Shown: positions 25,989 through 33,721 of the stretch, piece by piece
Position numbering within the stretch: position 1 is the first letter of the stretch
Layout of the letters: every line of letters begins with the position of its first letter
Assembly: GCA_017546785.1 (NCBI GenBank)
Contig: JAFYRW010000018.1
Coordinates: 1 to 38,865, forward strand
Length of the DNA: 38,865 nucleotides
Source of the DNA: Bacteroidaceae bacterium
GTDB taxonomy: Bacteria > Bacteroidota > Bacteroidia > Bacteroidales > Bacteroidaceae
Reading direction: 5' to 3'
Translations under genes and position numbers: made by a program
Notes under the pieces: model-generated
What the model was told of the DNA's origin: nothing
The model's input: only the letters and a program-made list of their open reading frames with translations
The model's database searches: none

Positions 25989-26843
25989 TTGATGATGAGA
26001 AAGTTTTTGTATATGCTTGTCCTGCCATTGGTGGCAGCAATTGTGGTGTCGTGTACACAAGATGATGACGATAATTATAATGCCGATGCGGCGGTTACAT
26101 CCTATGCTCCGGTCGAGGGCTTTGTGGTAGCATCGGTAAAGACAACAAAAGAGAATAACGGCCGTCTTTTTTCGTGGGAGCATAAGTTTACCTACGATGC
26201 AAAGAAGCGCATAAAAAGGATTGATTCCGATATTGTGCACCATCAGAAGGCCTCTTCGGGAAAATGGTATATATGTAATATATCTTCTCAGGCTAACTAC
26301 TACTTTAAGGAGGATAATCTTATGAAAGTGCGCTATAATATCAGCCGCTCTTTCCCCGATTATGAAAAATGGAATAATACTCTCAGTGGCGTCTACAGCG
26401 GTACTTTCGATGCGGAGGGCCGTTTGATGAATTTCGGTCCTTATGATTGCGAATATTCAGGCGGAACATTGTATAAGGCATATTTCGACAATAGCCGTAT
26501 CTATACATTGCAGCACGACAGCTATTCCAATATAAAGGGATATGTCTGCGACTCTATGGATGTTCGTATAGCCTCTCAGCAGGATATTTACAACTATGAG
26601 CCTACAGCAAGGAACAATACCAATTTCGACTTTTCGGCCTATATTGGCAATTGGGTGGTGGAGCGCGAAATTCCCGACTGCGTCAGTTGGCCCTATGCGC
26701 CTTTTCAATTGGCAGCATTCGGAATGTTGGGATACGGAGGCGTGAATCTTCCCTCGGGCGATTGGGAGTTTGATGCGTTGGGAGCTCCTGTTCTCTTTAC
26801 CGATGATAGAGGCTATAGGACCGAAATAAAATATGTACAATGA
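25989..26843 (+). CDS. Lipoprotein of unknown function
   Basis: A protein of 284 residues with a lipoprotein signal (LVAAIVVSC, lipid-attached C22) followed at once by an acidic stretch TQDDDDN, which is typical of surface-exposed Bacteroidetes lipoproteins. The body is rich in aromatic residues and beta-strand-like repeats: FTYDAKKRIKRIDSD, YFKEDNLMKVRYN, FDAEGRLMNFG and YSGGTLYKAYF. This pattern of short [DA]-x-G/K-[RK]-[IL] hairpins recalls DUF4595-type lipoproteins, but I cannot assign it firmly. The last residues (GDWEFDALGAPVLFTDDRG) fit the same pattern. Either of the first two ATGs could be the start. It is monocistronic. Confidence 0.75.
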   Translation: MMMRKFLYMLVLPLVAAIVVSCTQDDDDNYNADAAVTSYAPVEGFVVASVKTTKENNGRLFSWEHKFTYDAKKRIKRIDSDIVHHQKASSGKWYICNISSQANYYFKEDNLMKVRYNISRSFPDYEKWNNTLSGVYSGTFDAEGRLMNFGPYDCEYSGGTLYKAYFDNSRIYTLQHDSYSNIKGYVCDSMDVRIASQQDIYNYEPTARNNTNFDFSAYIGNWVVEREIPDCVSWPYAPFQLAAFGMLGYGGVNLPSGDWEFDALGAPVLFTDDRGYRTEIKYVQ

Positions 26844-26863
26844 TTATATTGGATAATAAAGTG

Positions 26864-26897
26864 ACAGCGGGCGCAATTGCGTCCGCTGTTTAGTTTT
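26864..26897. terminator. Convergent terminator between the lipoprotein and M64 peptidase genes
   Basis: A 26-bp near-perfect palindrome: ACAGCGGGCGCAA (26864-26876) against TTGCGTCCGCTGT (26877-26889), with one G-U pair and T-rich sequence after it. It nearly touches the peptidase stop codon at 26896. Confidence 0.75.
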
Positions 26898-28221
26898 ATT
26901 TGCAAATATAGTCGAGATATCTTTTGATGGCCTCCTGACACACAGGGCAAAAGTCGCGCAGCTGGTTCATCATACATTGTGGAGTGGGGCGGTAGATTCC
27001 TTTTTCCAGATAACCGCCACCCTCGTATGCGCCTACCGTAAGCTCCTCTTGTGGTTGCTTTAACATCTTTTCGTCAAATGGTGTGGGGATTGCGGTCTTT
27101 TTATCAATCATATTCTCCCATTTGCCGTTAAAATTGACAAATGTTGTGAGATTGGCCTCCCACGGCTCCTTATCGGTTGGGTAGAATGCGCTGACGGTGT
27201 TTCCTTTCTCTACATACTCGTCGCCGAGTCCCATAAGGGAGTGCCCGAATTCGTGTATATAAACCTCTCCAGTGTAGCCAGTCTCTCCTGCCGAGCCTAA
27301 ACCATAGAAATTGTATATTCCTCCGCCACCGTATTTGTCGGTGTTTGTTAGAATGAAAATGCTCTCGTATGGTGCTGCAGCGGCAATATCGCGCACCTTC
27401 TGAAACTCCTCGGTCATCTGGTAGCGCTCGCTTCCGAATGTGTAGAAACGGGTGTCGAGAATGGTCTCTACCCATTTCCCTTTGCCCGGTTCGCTGATGC
27501 CCGACTCTTTGGAGGGGGCCCACACCGCGCGTATGTTTATACGGTTTTTGCTGTCGTTGAACGGCGAATATTTGAATAGTGCATCGCACCACATTCTGCA
27601 CGAAGAAATGAACTTTTCTTTTTCGTCGGCGGTGAATCCGTCACTCAATAACACAATATCGAGGCTGTTGGTAATGTTGCCGCCTATGTGAATGTTGGTG
27701 CATTCGTGACAGGGGCGGTTGGTGCGTATGTTGTAGTCGCTTACAGAAATAGTTTGAGAGAATCTTTTCTCAATCTCTCGGCTCTTTTTGTTGCGAGCGT
27801 AAATTTCTATTATAAAATCTTTTTTAGGTTCGGGGAACAGCAGGCTCTCGGGCATTGAACGCTGTGTGCGTGTGGCCTCTTCTGTTGTCTGCCATTCGTT
27901 GAAGAGGGTACAGTAGTTGTTCTTGTATATAACCTTTTTGCTCTCGGTGTCTATTATGCGGAACTGCTGCTCGCCAAAATCGAACGGATTGATGAGTGAT
28001 ATTCTAGAACCGGCCCATTCTCCCTCGCGCATTACGCGGTCGAAATAATAATTCTCGCTGTTGCAGTCGCCTGCGTGGTGAAAGTCGAAGCGCATTGTCG
28101 TTCCAGTGAAATATTCATCGAAAAGAGGGTTGCTGTCTACGGCTGTTTGCTTGGCTGTTTTTACCGTTGAACACGATGAAAATAGCAGAAAAAGAGGCGC
28201 TAAAAAGATATATTTTTTCAT
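26896..28221 (-). CDS. Peptidase family M64 (IgA peptidase M64) lipoprotein
   Basis: A zinc metallopeptidase of 441 residues related to the IgA peptidase of Clostridium ramosum. HEFGHSLMGLGDEY places zinc ligands H323 and H327 and catalytic E324, with the GLGDEY extension typical of M64. A signal peptide with lipobox LLFSSC precedes it, so the enzyme is probably anchored to the envelope. Residues about 30-165 form the M64 N-terminal beta-rich domain. IVLLSDGFTADEKEKF starts the catalytic domain near residue 190. The CMMNQLRDFCPVCQEAIKRYL end carries a CxxC pair. Substrate in this organism is unknown; many Bacteroidetes homologues occur without proven IgA activity. It is a single minus-strand gene with a -7 box at 28260-28253. 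Confidence 0.9.
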   Translation of the reverse strand: MKKYIFLAPLFLLFSSCSTVKTAKQTAVDSNPLFDEYFTGTTMRFDFHHAGDCNSENYYFDRVMREGEWAGSRISLINPFDFGEQQFRIIDTESKKVIYKNNYCTLFNEWQTTEEATRTQRSMPESLLFPEPKKDFIIEIYARNKKSREIEKRFSQTISVSDYNIRTNRPCHECTNIHIGGNITNSLDIVLLSDGFTADEKEKFISSCRMWCDALFKYSPFNDSKNRINIRAVWAPSKESGISEPGKGKWVETILDTRFYTFGSERYQMTEEFQKVRDIAAAAPYESIFILTNTDKYGGGGIYNFYGLGSAGETGYTGEVYIHEFGHSLMGLGDEYVEKGNTVSAFYPTDKEPWEANLTTFVNFNGKWENMIDKKTAIPTPFDEKMLKQPQEELTVGAYEGGGYLEKGIYRPTPQCMMNQLRDFCPVCQEAIKRYLDYICK

Positions 28222-28252
28222 AGGTGGCGGTTGGTTGTTCTTAATAATAGTA

Positions 28253-28260
28253 CAAAGTTA
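28253..28260 (-). promoter_or_regulatory. Bacteroidetes -7 box for the M64 peptidase gene
   Basis: Minus-strand TAACTTTG matches TAnnTTTG exactly, 32 bases before the ATG. Confidence 0.6.
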
Positions 28261-28346
28261 AAAAACTGTTTCATAAAATTAAAGTTTTTTATGTTTTAAA
28301 GAGTAAAAAAATGCTCTCGGTTGCTATGGATTATAATGTTTATTTC

Positions 28347-28354
28347 TACCTTTG
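28347..28354 (+). promoter_or_regulatory. Bacteroidetes -7 box for the SPOR lipoprotein gene
   Basis: TACCTTTG followed by CC matches the consensus exactly and lies 52 bases before the chosen ATG at 28406. It overlaps an in-frame upstream ATG, which argues against that earlier start. Confidence 0.6.
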
Positions 28355-28405
28355 CCATTGGTAATAATATTCGATAAAACCGTTAATTTTAAACAGAATA
28401 GATTT

Positions 28406-28903
28406 ATGAAGAAATTTTTCGTATTAGGATTGGGTGTTCTCCTTTTGGTGGCAACATCTTGTAAATCTTCAAAAGAGAGTGCATACAAGGCTGCATATGA
28501 CAAGGCTAAGCAGCAGGAGTTGGTTCAGGGACAGGCGCAGGCGTCAGAGCCCATTGAGATTGCTCCTGTTACTTCTAACACAAAGGTTGAGGCTCCCGCT
28601 GTCGATACATCTTATCGCGAGGAGAAGGTGGTTCTTGCATCGGGTTCTGAGGGCTCTTTGAAGGCTTTCAGCGTTGTTTGCGGTAGCTTTGCTTCAAAGA
28701 CAAATGCCGAGGCTCTGCAGAGTGACCTTATCAGCGAGGGATACAATGCCATTGTGGTTCAGAATGCTTCTACCGGTATGTATCGTGTAGTATGTGCTTC
28801 GTACGACGACAAGCAGAAGGCTGCAGAGGCAAGAGCGCAGTTCAAGGCTGAGCATCCCGGAAATGCCGATTTTCAGAAGGCTTGGTTGCTTTACAACAAG
28901 TAA
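28406..28903 (+). CDS. SPOR-domain lipoprotein
   Basis: A lipoprotein of 165 residues. The start at 28406 gives a typical signal peptide (MKKFFVLGLGVLLLVATSC, lipid-attached C19). A linker rich in Ala, Gln and Pro spans about 30-90. Residues about 92-162 are a SPOR domain (FSVVCGSFASKTNAEALQSDLISEGY, YRVVCASYDDKQKAAEAR), which binds septal peptidoglycan stripped of stem peptides. It probably acts at division or in linking outer membrane and wall. It is monocistronic with its own promoter and a very strong terminator, which suggests substantial expression. Confidence 0.88.
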   Translation: MKKFFVLGLGVLLLVATSCKSSKESAYKAAYDKAKQQELVQGQAQASEPIEIAPVTSNTKVEAPAVDTSYREEKVVLASGSEGSLKAFSVVCGSFASKTNAEALQSDLISEGYNAIVVQNASTGMYRVVCASYDDKQKAAEARAQFKAEHPGNADFQKAWLLYNK

Positions 28904-28916
28904 TTGAATATAGAGC

Positions 28917-28958
28917 AAAAGCGGATACGCCTGCTTGACAGGCGTATCCGCTTTTTTT
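28917..28958 (+). terminator. Rho-independent terminator after the SPOR gene
   Basis: A perfect 17-bp stem (arms 28917-28933 and 28939-28955, core GCGGATACGCCTG) with a 5-base loop and a T run to 28959. Confidence 0.9.
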
Positions 28959-28992
28959 TGTTTATTTTTCTTAAAAGAATCGCTCTTGCTTA

Positions 28993-29022
28993 TTGGGGGT
29001 ATCTAAAAAAACACTATATTGC
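28993..29022 (+). promoter_or_regulatory. Possible fucI operon promoter
   Basis: TTG at 28993-28995 and TATATTGC at 29015-29022 with a 19-base spacer. The -7 box differs from consensus at the last two bases (GC rather than TG), which is compatible with a weak or activated promoter. No regulator gene lies in the window. Confidence 0.4.
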
Positions 29023-29065
29023 GCCAAAATTGTTAAAAACAGTCCAACTAAAAAAATAAATAACT

Positions 29066-30838
29066 ATGAGTAAACATCCTAAAATTGGTATTCGCCCCAC
29101 TATCGACGGACGTCAGGGTGGTGTGCGCGAGAGTCTCGAAGAGAAGACAATGAATCTTGCTAAAGCCGTTGCGGAACTTATTTCTGCAAATGTAAGATAT
29201 TCCGATGGTGCACCAGTTGAATGTGTCATTGCCGATGGTACTATCGGTCGTGTAGCCGAGAGTGCTGCTTGTGCTGCTAAATTTGAGCGCGAGGGCGTTG
29301 GTGCTACAATCTCTGTAACATCTTGCTGGTGCTACGGTTCAGAGACTATGGATATGCATCCTCATTGGCCTAAGGCTGTGTGGGGTTTCAACGGAACAGA
29401 GCGTCCCGGTGCCGTTTATCTTGCTGCAGTGCTTGCAGGACACGCTCAGAAGGGATTGCCCGCATTCGGTATCTATGGACACGATGTTCAGGACCTTGAC
29501 GACAATACTATTCCCGCTGACGTTGCCGAGAAGATTCTCCGTTGGGCGCGTGCCGCTGTTGCTGTTGCTCAGATGCGTGGCGAGAGCTATCTTTCGGTAG
29601 GTAGCCAGTGTATGGGTATTGCCGGTAGTATCGTAGACCAGAATTTCTTCCAGGAGTATCTTGGTATGCGTAACGAAAGTGTCGATGAAACCGAGATTTT
29701 GCGTCGTATGGAGGAGGGTATCTACGACCCCGAGGAGTATGCAAAGGCTATGGCGTGGACCGAGAAATATTGCAAATGCAACGAGGGTTGGGATAAGAAC
29801 CGCCCCGAGAAACAGAAAGACCGTGCAGGCAAGGATGCCGATTGGGAATTTGTTGTAAAGATGACAATCATCATCCGAGACCTTATGCTCGGTAACCCCC
29901 GCCTCAAAGAGCTTGGCTTCAAAGAGGAGGCTATTGGACACAATGCAATCGCAGCCGGATTCCAAGGACAGCGTCAGTGGACCGACTGGAAGCCTAATGG
30001 CGACTTTACCGAGGCTCTCCTTTGCAGTACATTCGACTGGAACGGCATTCGTGAGTCTTATGTGCTTGCTACCGAGAATGATGCTTGCAATGGCGTTGCA
30101 ATGCTCTTTGGCAAATTGCTCACAGGTTGCGGACAGATGTTCTCTGACGTTCGTACATACTGGAGCCCCGAGGCTGTTAAGCGTGTGACAGGAAAAGAAC
30201 TTACAGGTCTTGCTGCTGGTGGTATGATTCACCTCATAAACTCAGGAGCAACAACACTCGACGCTACCGGTGCAAGTACAAACGCTGCTGGCGAGCCTTG
30301 TATGAAGCCCGCGTGGGAGATGACAGAGGCTGACGTTGAGGCTTGTTTGAAGAATACCAATTGGTTGCCCGCCGACCGTGACTATTTCCGTGGCGGTGGT
30401 TACTCTTCGAACTTCCTTTCTAAGGGTGGTATGCCTGTTACAATGAGCCGTTTGAATCTTGTGAAAGGCTTGGGCCCCGTCCTTCAGATTGCAGAGGGTT
30501 GGACAGCTGATGTAGATGCTGATATATTCGAGAAATTGAATATGCGCACCGACCCCACTTGGCCTACTACCTGGTTCGTTCCCCGTTTGTGCGACAAGGC
30601 ACCTTTCAAAGATGTTTATTCTGTAATGAACAATTGGGGTGCTAATCACGGTGCTATAAGCTACGGTCATATTGGTGCCGATCTTATCACTCTTGCTTCA
30701 ATGTTGCGTATTCCTGTTTGTATGCACAATGTTGAGGAGGATAAGATTTTCCGTCCCGCATCTTGGAATGCGTTCGGTATGGATAAGGAGGGTTCTGATT
30801 ATCGTGCTTGTGCTACATACGGTCCCGTTTATAAATAA
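29066..30838 (+). CDS. fucI: L-fucose isomerase
   Basis: FucI converts L-fucose to L-fuculose, the first cytosolic step of fucose use; it can also take D-arabinose. Length (590 against 591 in E. coli) and spacing are nearly identical. The metal ligands known from E. coli fall at the same numbers: E337 in ATENDAC, D361 in MFSDVRTYW and H528 in [20 protein letters not shown] and [14 protein letters not shown] are further family motifs. It leads an operon with a mutarotase and the fucose permease. Fuculokinase and fuculose-phosphate aldolase are not in the window, so the pathway must be completed elsewhere. Confidence 0.97.
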   Translation: MSKHPKIGIRPTIDGRQGGVRESLEEKTMNLAKAVAELISANVRYSDGAPVECVIADGTIGRVAESAACAAKFEREGVGATISVTSCWCYGSETMDMHPHWPKAVWGFNGTERPGAVYLAAVLAGHAQKGLPAFGIYGHDVQDLDDNTIPADVAEKILRWARAAVAVAQMRGESYLSVGSQCMGIAGSIVDQNFFQEYLGMRNESVDETEILRRMEEGIYDPEEYAKAMAWTEKYCKCNEGWDKNRPEKQKDRAGKDADWEFVVKMTIIIRDLMLGNPRLKELGFKEEAIGHNAIAAGFQGQRQWTDWKPNGDFTEALLCSTFDWNGIRESYVLATENDACNGVAMLFGKLLTGCGQMFSDVRTYWSPEAVKRVTGKELTGLAAGGMIHLINSGATTLDATGASTNAAGEPCMKPAWEMTEADVEACLKNTNWLPADRDYFRGGGYSSNFLSKGGMPVTMSRLNLVKGLGPVLQIAEGWTADVDADIFEKLNMRTDPTWPTTWFVPRLCDKAPFKDVYSVMNNWGANHGAISYGHIGADLITLASMLRIPVCMHNVEEDKIFRPASWNAFGMDKEGSDYRACATYGPVYK

Positions 30839-30846
30839 ATTCAATA

Positions 30847-30875
30847 GTCTGCTCCATCTTTTTGGTGGAGCAGAC
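30847..30875 (+). other. Intercistronic hairpin between fucI and the mutarotase gene
   Basis: A perfect 10-bp stem (GTCTGCTCCA at 30847-30856 with TGGAGCAGAC at 30866-30875) lies between the fucI stop and the next ATG, with a 9-base loop. It is not followed by a T run, so it may protect the fucI transcript 3' end or set relative expression rather than terminate. Confidence 0.5.
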
Positions 30876-30886
30876 GTTTAACCATT

Positions 30887-31288
30887 ATGACAAAAAAAAC
30901 AACAGAGGGGTATAGGGTACAAGAGTATCACGGCCCGGTAAAAAGATTCTGTCAGACACTCGATCTTAAGGATAATCCTGCGCTTATAGCAGAATATCGC
31001 AAGCGTCACAGCGATGGCGAGGCTTGGAGTGAAATAATCGATGGCATTCGTGAGGTAGGGATACTCGAAATGGAAATTTACATTGTTGGTACACGCCTCT
31101 TTATGATTGTTGAGACGCCTCTCGATTTTAATTGGGACGAGGCTATGGCTCGCCTTTCGACACTTCCTCGTCAGCAGGAGTGGGAGGACTATATGTCTGA
31201 ATTCCAGGCAGCTGCAGCCGGTGCATCGTCCAACGAAAAGTGGGTGATGATGGAGAGGATGTTCTATCTGTATAAAAATAACCAATAA
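30887..31288 (+). CDS. PF05336-family mutarotase (L-rhamnose/L-fucose mutarotase)
   Basis: A 133-residue protein of the PF05336 family, which interconverts alpha and beta anomers of 6-deoxy sugars. FCQTLDLKDNPALIAEYRKRHS and VGILEMEIYIVGTRLFMIVET are the family core; E. coli RhaM, of the same family, is about 104 residues. The extra length is at the N-terminus and a C-terminal helix. Its place between fucI and fucP indicates that it supplies the alpha-L-fucose anomer used by FucI, replacing the unrelated FucU of E. coli. Its stop overlaps the fucP start by one base. Confidence 0.85.
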   Translation: MTKKTTEGYRVQEYHGPVKRFCQTLDLKDNPALIAEYRKRHSDGEAWSEIIDGIREVGILEMEIYIVGTRLFMIVETPLDFNWDEAMARLSTLPRQQEWEDYMSEFQAAAAGASSNEKWVMMERMFYLYKNNQ

Positions 31289-32583
31289 TGGAAAATAAAC
31301 CAAAATTGTTGGAGAAGAAATATATTCTCCCTTTCATACTTATTACATCGTTGTTTGCACTGTGGGGCTTTGCCAATGATATTACTAATCCAATGGTGGC
31401 AGCCTTTCAGACTTTGATGGAGCTTCCTGCTTCCGAGGCTGCATTGGTGCAATTTGCCTTTTATGGCGGATACGCTACAATGGCTGTGCCTGCTGCTCTT
31501 TTTATTCGAAAATATAGCTACAAGAGCGGTGTGCTGCTGGGCCTTGCGCTCTATGCTGTAGGAGCATTTCTGTTTATTCCTGCGGCTAAATATCAGCAGT
31601 TCTCTTTCTTTTGTATGTCGCTATATATATTGACTTTTGGACTCGCTTTCCTTGAGACAACAGCCAATCCAATGATAATGTCGTTCGGTGCAAAGGAGAC
31701 TGCTACCCGCCGATTGAACTTTGCTCAGGCTTTTAACCCGGTAGGCTCTTTGGTCGGAATGTCTGTTGCATCGCTTGTTGTGCTTCCTTCGCTTATTTCG
31801 GACAAGCGCAATGCTGCTGGAGAGATTCTTTATCACGGACTCTCTGCTGCCGAAAAGGCGGATATTCGCTTGCACGACCTTGCCGTTATTCGTAATCCTT
31901 ATGTGGCAATTGGTTTGCTTGTGCTTGTGGTTCTTGTTGTCATTGCTTTGACAAAGATTCCTAAAGAAAATAAGGATGGTAGCGTGAATGTAAGAGCATC
32001 GCTCTGCAATCTGTTGCATAATAAAATATATTGCGCCGGAGTGGTTGCGCAGATGTTCTATGTTGCAGCACAGATTATGGTATGGACCTTCATTATTCAG
32101 TATGCCGATAATCTAGGTATAAACAAGGCTACAGCTCAGAACTTTAATATATTTGCAATGGGAATGTTCCTGTGCTGTAGGTTCGTATGTACCTATCTTA
32201 TGAGATATTTCAATTCTCGACTGCTGCTTATGATCTTTGGATTAGGAGCTGTTGTTGCGACGCTTGGAACAATTTTTATTGTAGGAAAAACCGGACTATA
32301 CTGCCTTGTGGCTATAAGCGCCTTTATGTCTCTTATGTTCCCCACAATATATGGTATTGCTCTCGAGAATGTGAATAGCGAGGATGCAACCTTAGGTGCG
32401 GCATTCCTTGTGATGGCTATTGTGGGTGGAGCGCTTATGCCTCCCTTGCAGGGAATGATTATTGATCAGCAGGTGCTGTTCGGAATGCCGGCAGTGAATG
32501 TTTCGTTCGTATTGCCGCTTTTCTGTTTTGTGGCAGTGGCTACATATGGCTATATAACCAACAGAATGAAAGGCGGAGCCTGA
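31288..32583 (+). CDS. fucP: L-fucose:H+ symporter
   Basis: A major facilitator superfamily permease of 431 residues with twelve membrane segments, belonging to the FucP group that imports L-fucose with a proton. LFALWGFANDITNPMVAAFQ at residues 22-41 holds the FucP-type Asn and Asp of TM1, and FLETTANPMIMSFG is the second group signature. Translation is coupled to the mutarotase gene (TAATG overlap). With FucI and the mutarotase it forms an uptake and first-step unit for fucose released from mucin or plant glycans. A terminator follows. Confidence 0.93.
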   Translation: MENKPKLLEKKYILPFILITSLFALWGFANDITNPMVAAFQTLMELPASEAALVQFAFYGGYATMAVPAALFIRKYSYKSGVLLGLALYAVGAFLFIPAAKYQQFSFFCMSLYILTFGLAFLETTANPMIMSFGAKETATRRLNFAQAFNPVGSLVGMSVASLVVLPSLISDKRNAAGEILYHGLSAAEKADIRLHDLAVIRNPYVAIGLLVLVVLVVIALTKIPKENKDGSVNVRASLCNLLHNKIYCAGVVAQMFYVAAQIMVWTFIIQYADNLGINKATAQNFNIFAMGMFLCCRFVCTYLMRYFNSRLLLMIFGLGAVVATLGTIFIVGKTGLYCLVAISAFMSLMFPTIYGIALENVNSEDATLGAAFLVMAIVGGALMPPLQGMIIDQQVLFGMPAVNVSFVLPLFCFVAVATYGYITNRMKGGA

Positions 32584-32602
32584 CAGGGCTTTGTCGATAC
32601 AT

Positions 32603-32640
32603 AAAAAGAGGTTGTTGGCATACGCTTGCAGCCTCTTTTT
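32603..32640 (+). terminator. Rho-independent terminator of the fucose operon
   Basis: AAAAAGAGGTTG (32603-32614) pairs with CAGCCTCTTTTT (32629-32640) with one G-U pair, ending in a T run. Confidence 0.8.
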
Positions 32641-32693
32641 GTTATTACAACATTTTTTTACTTCTATTTTCTGAACCTTTCGGGTTATTTGGC

Positions 32694-32701
32694 TAACTTT
32701 G
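32694..32701 (+). promoter_or_regulatory. Bacteroidetes -7 box for the ruvX/def/TPR operon
   Basis: TAACTTTG matches the consensus exactly and lies 25 bases before the ruvX ATG. No TTG is seen at the standard distance upstream. Confidence 0.6.
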
Positions 32702-32725
32702 TCGCTTAATTAAAATATTCTTTTA

Positions 32726-33151
32726 ATGGCGCGTATTTTAGCTATTGATTATGGGAAACGTCGTACAGGGTTGGCGGTAACCGATGAACTGCAGATTATT
32801 GCAGGAGGACTGACTACTGTGGATACAAAGAATCTGCTGGATTATATTCTTTCTTACATAGGAAAGGAACCGGTGGAGAGAATTGTCGTGGGGCTTCCCA
32901 AACAGATGAACAACGAGCCGTCGGAGAATATGTGCCGCATAGAGCCTTTTGTGAATCGTTTGCGTAAATTGGTCAAGATTCCTGTTGAATATTACGATGA
33001 ACGCTTTACATCGGTGCTTGCACATCAGGCGATGCTACAGTCGGGCATTGGCAAAATGGCGCGACGCAACAAAGAGCTTGTCGATGAGATTAGCGCGACA
33101 ATAATTTTGCAATCCTATATGGAGAGTCGTAGAATGAGATTCGAAAAATAA
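32726..33151 (+). CDS. ruvX: Holliday-junction-resolvase-like protein RuvX (YqgF)
   Basis: A 141-residue RNase H-fold protein. ILAIDYGKRRTGLAVTD at residues 4-20 carries the first catalytic Asp. VVGLPKQMNNEPSE is the second conserved segment, and YYDERFTS with a later D in LVDEISATIILQSYM completes the set. The family acts in 16S rRNA 5'-end maturation and is proposed to resolve Holliday junctions. Length is normal. It heads an operon with def, 12 bases ahead. Confidence 0.93.
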   Translation: MARILAIDYGKRRTGLAVTDELQIIAGGLTTVDTKNLLDYILSYIGKEPVERIVVGLPKQMNNEPSENMCRIEPFVNRLRKLVKIPVEYYDERFTSVLAHQAMLQSGIGKMARRNKELVDEISATIILQSYMESRRMRFEK

Positions 33152-33163
33152 AATTTTGATATT

Positions 33164-33721
33164 ATGATATTACCTATTTATTTGTACGGACAGAGCGTAC
33201 TGAGAAAAGTTACCGAGGATATTACTCCCGATTATCCCGAGCTTAAGAAACTTATTCAGGATATGTTTGAGACTGTAGAACAGGCCGAGGGCATTGGTCT
33301 TGCCGCGCCTCAGATAGGTCTTCCTATCCGTTTGGTGATAATCGACCTTACTCCCCTTGCCGATGAGTCGCCCGAATATGCCGATTTTAAGAAGGTGTAT
33401 ATAAACGCACACATTATAGAGACATCGGAGGAGACCGACTCAATGGACGAGGGTTGCTTGAGCCTTCCCGGTATTCACGAAAAGGTTACACGTCCTTCGC
33501 GTATACACGTTCAGTATATGGACGAGAATTTTGTTGAACACGATGAGTGGGTTGATGGCTTCCTTGCGCGTGTTATGCAACACGAGTTTGACCACCTCGA
33601 GGGTAAGGTCTTTGTAGATAGAATATCTCCTTTGCGTCGTCAGATGAACAAGAACCGTCTCTCTAATCTGCTCAACGGTAAGGCTCATTGCACATATAAG
33701 ACCAAGCGTGTGATACGATGA
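33164..33721 (+). CDS. def: Peptide deformylase
   Basis: Removes the formyl group from the N-terminal Met of new proteins. The three family motifs are present: GIGLAAPQ at 43-50, EGCLSLPG with metal ligand C98, and QHEFDHLEG with H140, catalytic E141 and H144. At 185 residues it is a normal type 1 enzyme. The last four bases overlap the start of the TPR gene (ATGA), indicating coupled translation. Confidence 0.97.
   Translation: MILPIYLYGQSVLRKVTEDITPDYPELKKLIQDMFETVEQAEGIGLAAPQIGLPIRLVIIDLTPLADESPEYADFKKVYINAHIIETSEETDSMDEGCLSLPGIHEKVTRPSRIHVQYMDENFVEHDEWVDGFLARVMQHEFDHLEGKVFVDRISPLRRQMNKNRLSNLLNGKAHCTYKTKRVIR

Noticed and set aside
28352-28405. Upstream ATG extending the SPOR lipoprotein by 18 codons
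   Set aside because: It falls inside the -7 box and places residues before a standard lipoprotein signal peptide.
29339-30232. 297-codon minus-strand frame inside fucI
   Set aside because: It is antisense to active-site regions of FucI with no motif; a shadow.
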